This document shows, piece after piece, positions 61,662-64,000 of a stretch of DNA of 64,000 nt (position 1 is the stretch's first letter; every line of letters starts with the position of its first letter). The notes under the pieces are model-generated. The model was not told where the DNA came from. It saw nothing but the letters and a program-made list of their open reading frames with translations, and did no database searches. The stretch is taken from contig CM048553.1 in NCBI GenBank assembly GCA_026413225.1, forward strand, positions 146,375,690 to 146,439,689, read 5' to 3'. Source of the DNA: Otis tarda. Its lineage: Eukaryota > Chordata > Aves > Otidiformes > Otididae. The translations under genes and the position numbers were made by a program.

Positions 61662-63926
61662 CCCTAAAAAACTGTACAGACTTCTCACTAGTGAAAAATT
61701 TTATTGTGATCCTTCTGATTGTGATGCATGCAGTTCTGCTATGGAAGCACAGAAAAATATCTTTGTGTATCCTTTTAGGCTGAACTACGACAACGATGTG
61801 ATTTGAATTTTTGTAAGAACAAATTAGATTCACATAGTTCCTCATATTCACTGAAATGTCTTCATGATGTCCTCGTGAAAGAGATTAATAAGTGTTTAAT
61901 AAAGTTAAATAGAAGTGTGATTTTCTTAGTACAGTGTAAAGCAGAAGGGAAAGTTTCATTTGTCATTGTACTAGTGTTCTGAAAAATTTCTGCATACCCT
62001 TATATTTCTTTAGTGAAATTTTTCTTCTATTTATCTGTGTAGTTACAAATATTGATGGCTTATGCATGTTGATCCATTGAATTTAGCACACAGTTAAAAC
62101 CCGTGTGTGATCAGATAAAGAATTATAAATATTTGTGACTTACAAATAATTTAGTGTCTATGAAAAGTTGAACATCAACAAAGCCAGTAATTATTTTAAA
62201 AATAAGCAATAAATGAATTGTATAAAACATTTTTAACAAGAAAAGGAGTAAGAGAATATGTGTTTTAATCGTGATGAAAACTCATGTGCCTCATTTAAGT
62301 GATTACATAGAAGAATGCATTGCATTTCATCCTAATTTGTTATGAGGAATATTTACAAACTTCCTCTACAACACAGTTTACAATATTCCCTCACATCTGT
62401 TAGTGTTATTTCCACTATAGATAAATCCACAGAAAATATTGATGGTAATATTCTTTAAACATTTATTTTATTGTCCTAAGGTCTCTGAAATTGTGTATCC
62501 TAAGTGTTCTCTTCATTTGTTCATTTTCATGTACTTTGTTTCACCATTATTTTCTAGACTTGATAGTAGCCTTAAGTGATGCTCTCTACATCAAATATCT
62601 CTGACATTTATGCTTCCAGTCCTACTCAGCTGGAAGGCCTACCTCTGCACAGTAAATTTCCTCTAAATAGCATGCACTATTTCCCTACCTCCCACTGTTC
62701 ACCTGGCATGTCATAGATTGCCAATCAGTGAGATTTTTTTCTCCTTTGTACTTTTATCAGCCTGTGTCATATGGATTTTCAAGTGATATGCCCTACATTA
62801 GGTGCCCATAAAGTGCTTCTGCTTTGATTTTTTGTGCACTAAATATTAGCAGGCATGATTGCTGCAACTTCACCTTTTGCATGAATTATTATAACTTTTT
62901 CCCCTTCATCTAAAGAAATAACATTTCCAGAAGCAGTGCTCTGGCCAATTCTTTAAGACGCTGAATGCCTTGAAAAATAGTGAGCAGTCCTTCCTCACCT
63001 TGGAATTACAGATATTGCCTGACAACACTTCCTGAAAGATTAGACACTGAAAAAAAAAAAGAAAATATTATGCTGTATATGCAATTTTTAACACCAAGTA
63101 TATTCTAAATGAAACAACACATTTCAGCCAAAAAGTCTTTTCACAGTTCTGATACAGCTTACATTAAGTCTCCTACTTCAATTCATCTTTGAATTGTACT
63201 GTATCCATAATATCAGTCAGACTATTCTTAAATCATTCAAGAACATCCTTTCAAGTGCAAGAGTCTCAGCAGACTCTTCCCTTTTATAGTTTTGCTGTAA
63301 AAGGGTATTGTAACATTTTCCTATTTGTCTCTTCCAAGCAGTGCTTTCCCACGTCATGCACAAAGAAGTAGTAAAAAAATGGCTGTAGCCATGTATGATT
63401 GAGAAAAGCTGATACCAGCACTCTTGAGGCCGCTGTGTTTCAAAGGATTTGAAAGTTTGTTTTGATAAAAGATAAAGGGACCAAAGTTCAAGTTCTGTGA
63501 TCAGAGGCAAAACAAAAAGGGTATCTTCTGATAAGCTTCACTTGTTAGCTTTGGACTGTGTGCACTCAGACTGTGAAAGTTGCCAGCATGGTTAAGGTGG
63601 ATAAGAAAATGAGTGACACAAAGAAAATAAGGGCCACAAAGAAAGTCAGATGAGAAATATATGAGTACTTGTCAATGGTGGGAATTGTAGGAGAACTGAA
63701 TCTGCTTTAGCATGCCTAACTGATTTGTACAACAAATATTTCATAGGCATGAGCCACGCAAAATGCAGTACTTGCAGTGTTCCTAAACAGGTAATGCTTA
63801 CCTATAAAAAGGGAGAATCACCCTATGAAGAGTTTATGGAATGGTTTCACCTGCATATATCCTCTCCAAGACACTCTTTATTTTTTATGAAGCCCATGAA
63901 GCTCCGAGATTTGAATTTGATTCTGC
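61662..63926. other. Unique AT-rich DNA with one LTR-end-like scrap
   Basis: At 61777-61792 the string AGGCTGAACTACGACA matches the 3' terminus of the type A LTRs. Otherwise no repeat family or recognisable frame was found. The longest frames (63189-63371, 63217-63510, 63725-63946) show no known domain. Confidence 0.5.
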
Positions 63927-64000
63927 AAATCACAGGATCACAGTAAAACTCAGCCTGGAAGAGACTCCCAAAAGTTATCTGGTCTGACCTGTTCAAGGCA
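63927..64000 (-). mobile_element. Old CR1 3' end, cut by window edge
   Basis: CACAGGATCACAG, then CAGCCTGGAAGAGACTCCC and TTATCTGGTCTGACCTGTTC match the inverted tail and 3' UTR of an old CR1 subfamily. The rest of the element, if present, lies beyond the right edge. Confidence 0.75.

Noticed and set aside
1..64000. CRISPR arrays, operons, tRNA or rRNA genes
   Set aside because: No regularly spaced repeats with unique spacers, no ribosome-binding-site-led gene rows, and no cloverleaf or rRNA motifs were seen on reading.

Overview
This 64 kb window looks like bird nuclear DNA with no supported host gene. It is AT-rich and eukaryotic in style, with poly(A)/poly(T) runs and microsatellites. It carries many copies of the CR1 LINE whose 3' ends finish in the TTCTATGA-type 8-bp tandem tail typical of avian CR1, plus ten solo LTRs of endogenous retroviruses with terminal motifs common in birds. 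No bacterial-type operons, tRNA or rRNA genes, CRISPR arrays or convincing spliced host exons were seen. Nearly all short open frames lie in unique AT-rich DNA, in LTRs, or antisense to CR1.

Layout. 0-9 kb: LTRs at 546 (minus), 1916 (plus), 6580 (minus) and 8048 (plus), a GC-rich tract of unknown origin at about 3.8-4.3 kb, and a CR1 3' end at 4.5 kb. 9-20 kb: a perfect 15-bp hairpin at 10.5 kb, a relatively young minus-strand CR1 at 11.8-13.0 kb, LTRs at 14.8 and 16.6 kb, and a CR1 3' end at 19.6 kb followed by a TTCTA satellite. 20-35 kb: an old CR1 at 21.1 kb, two nearly identical 1.14 kb LTRs at 25.1 and 33.6 kb, a polypurine tract at 27.6 kb and an old CR1 at 28.9 kb. 36-44 kb: CR1 pieces at 36.9, 39.1 and 41.7 kb, and an unexplained foldback structure at 43.7-43.9 kb. 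44-50 kb: unique sequence. 50-64 kb: the best preserved CR1 (50.2-51.3 kb) with a 339-codon reverse transcriptase remnant and inverted tail repeats at both ends, a relic CR1 abutting an LTR at 55.3 kb, a CR1 at 59.5 kb, an LTR at 61.2 kb and a CR1 end running off the right edge.

How the parts relate. The window is a layered record of CR1 retrotransposition and retroviral insertion. All CR1 copies lack the 5' part and all are broken. No retroviral gag, pol or env was recognised, so the proviruses seem to have been reduced to solo LTRs. The ten LTRs fall into three or four types by body sequence but share a 3'-terminal signature (on the reverse strand TGTCRTRGTTTARCCCC), which suggests related integration machinery. 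I did not find a new functional system. The items most worth checking are the foldback at 43.7 kb, the inverted CR1 tails at 50.2/51.3 kb, and the unassigned GC-rich block at 3.8 kb.
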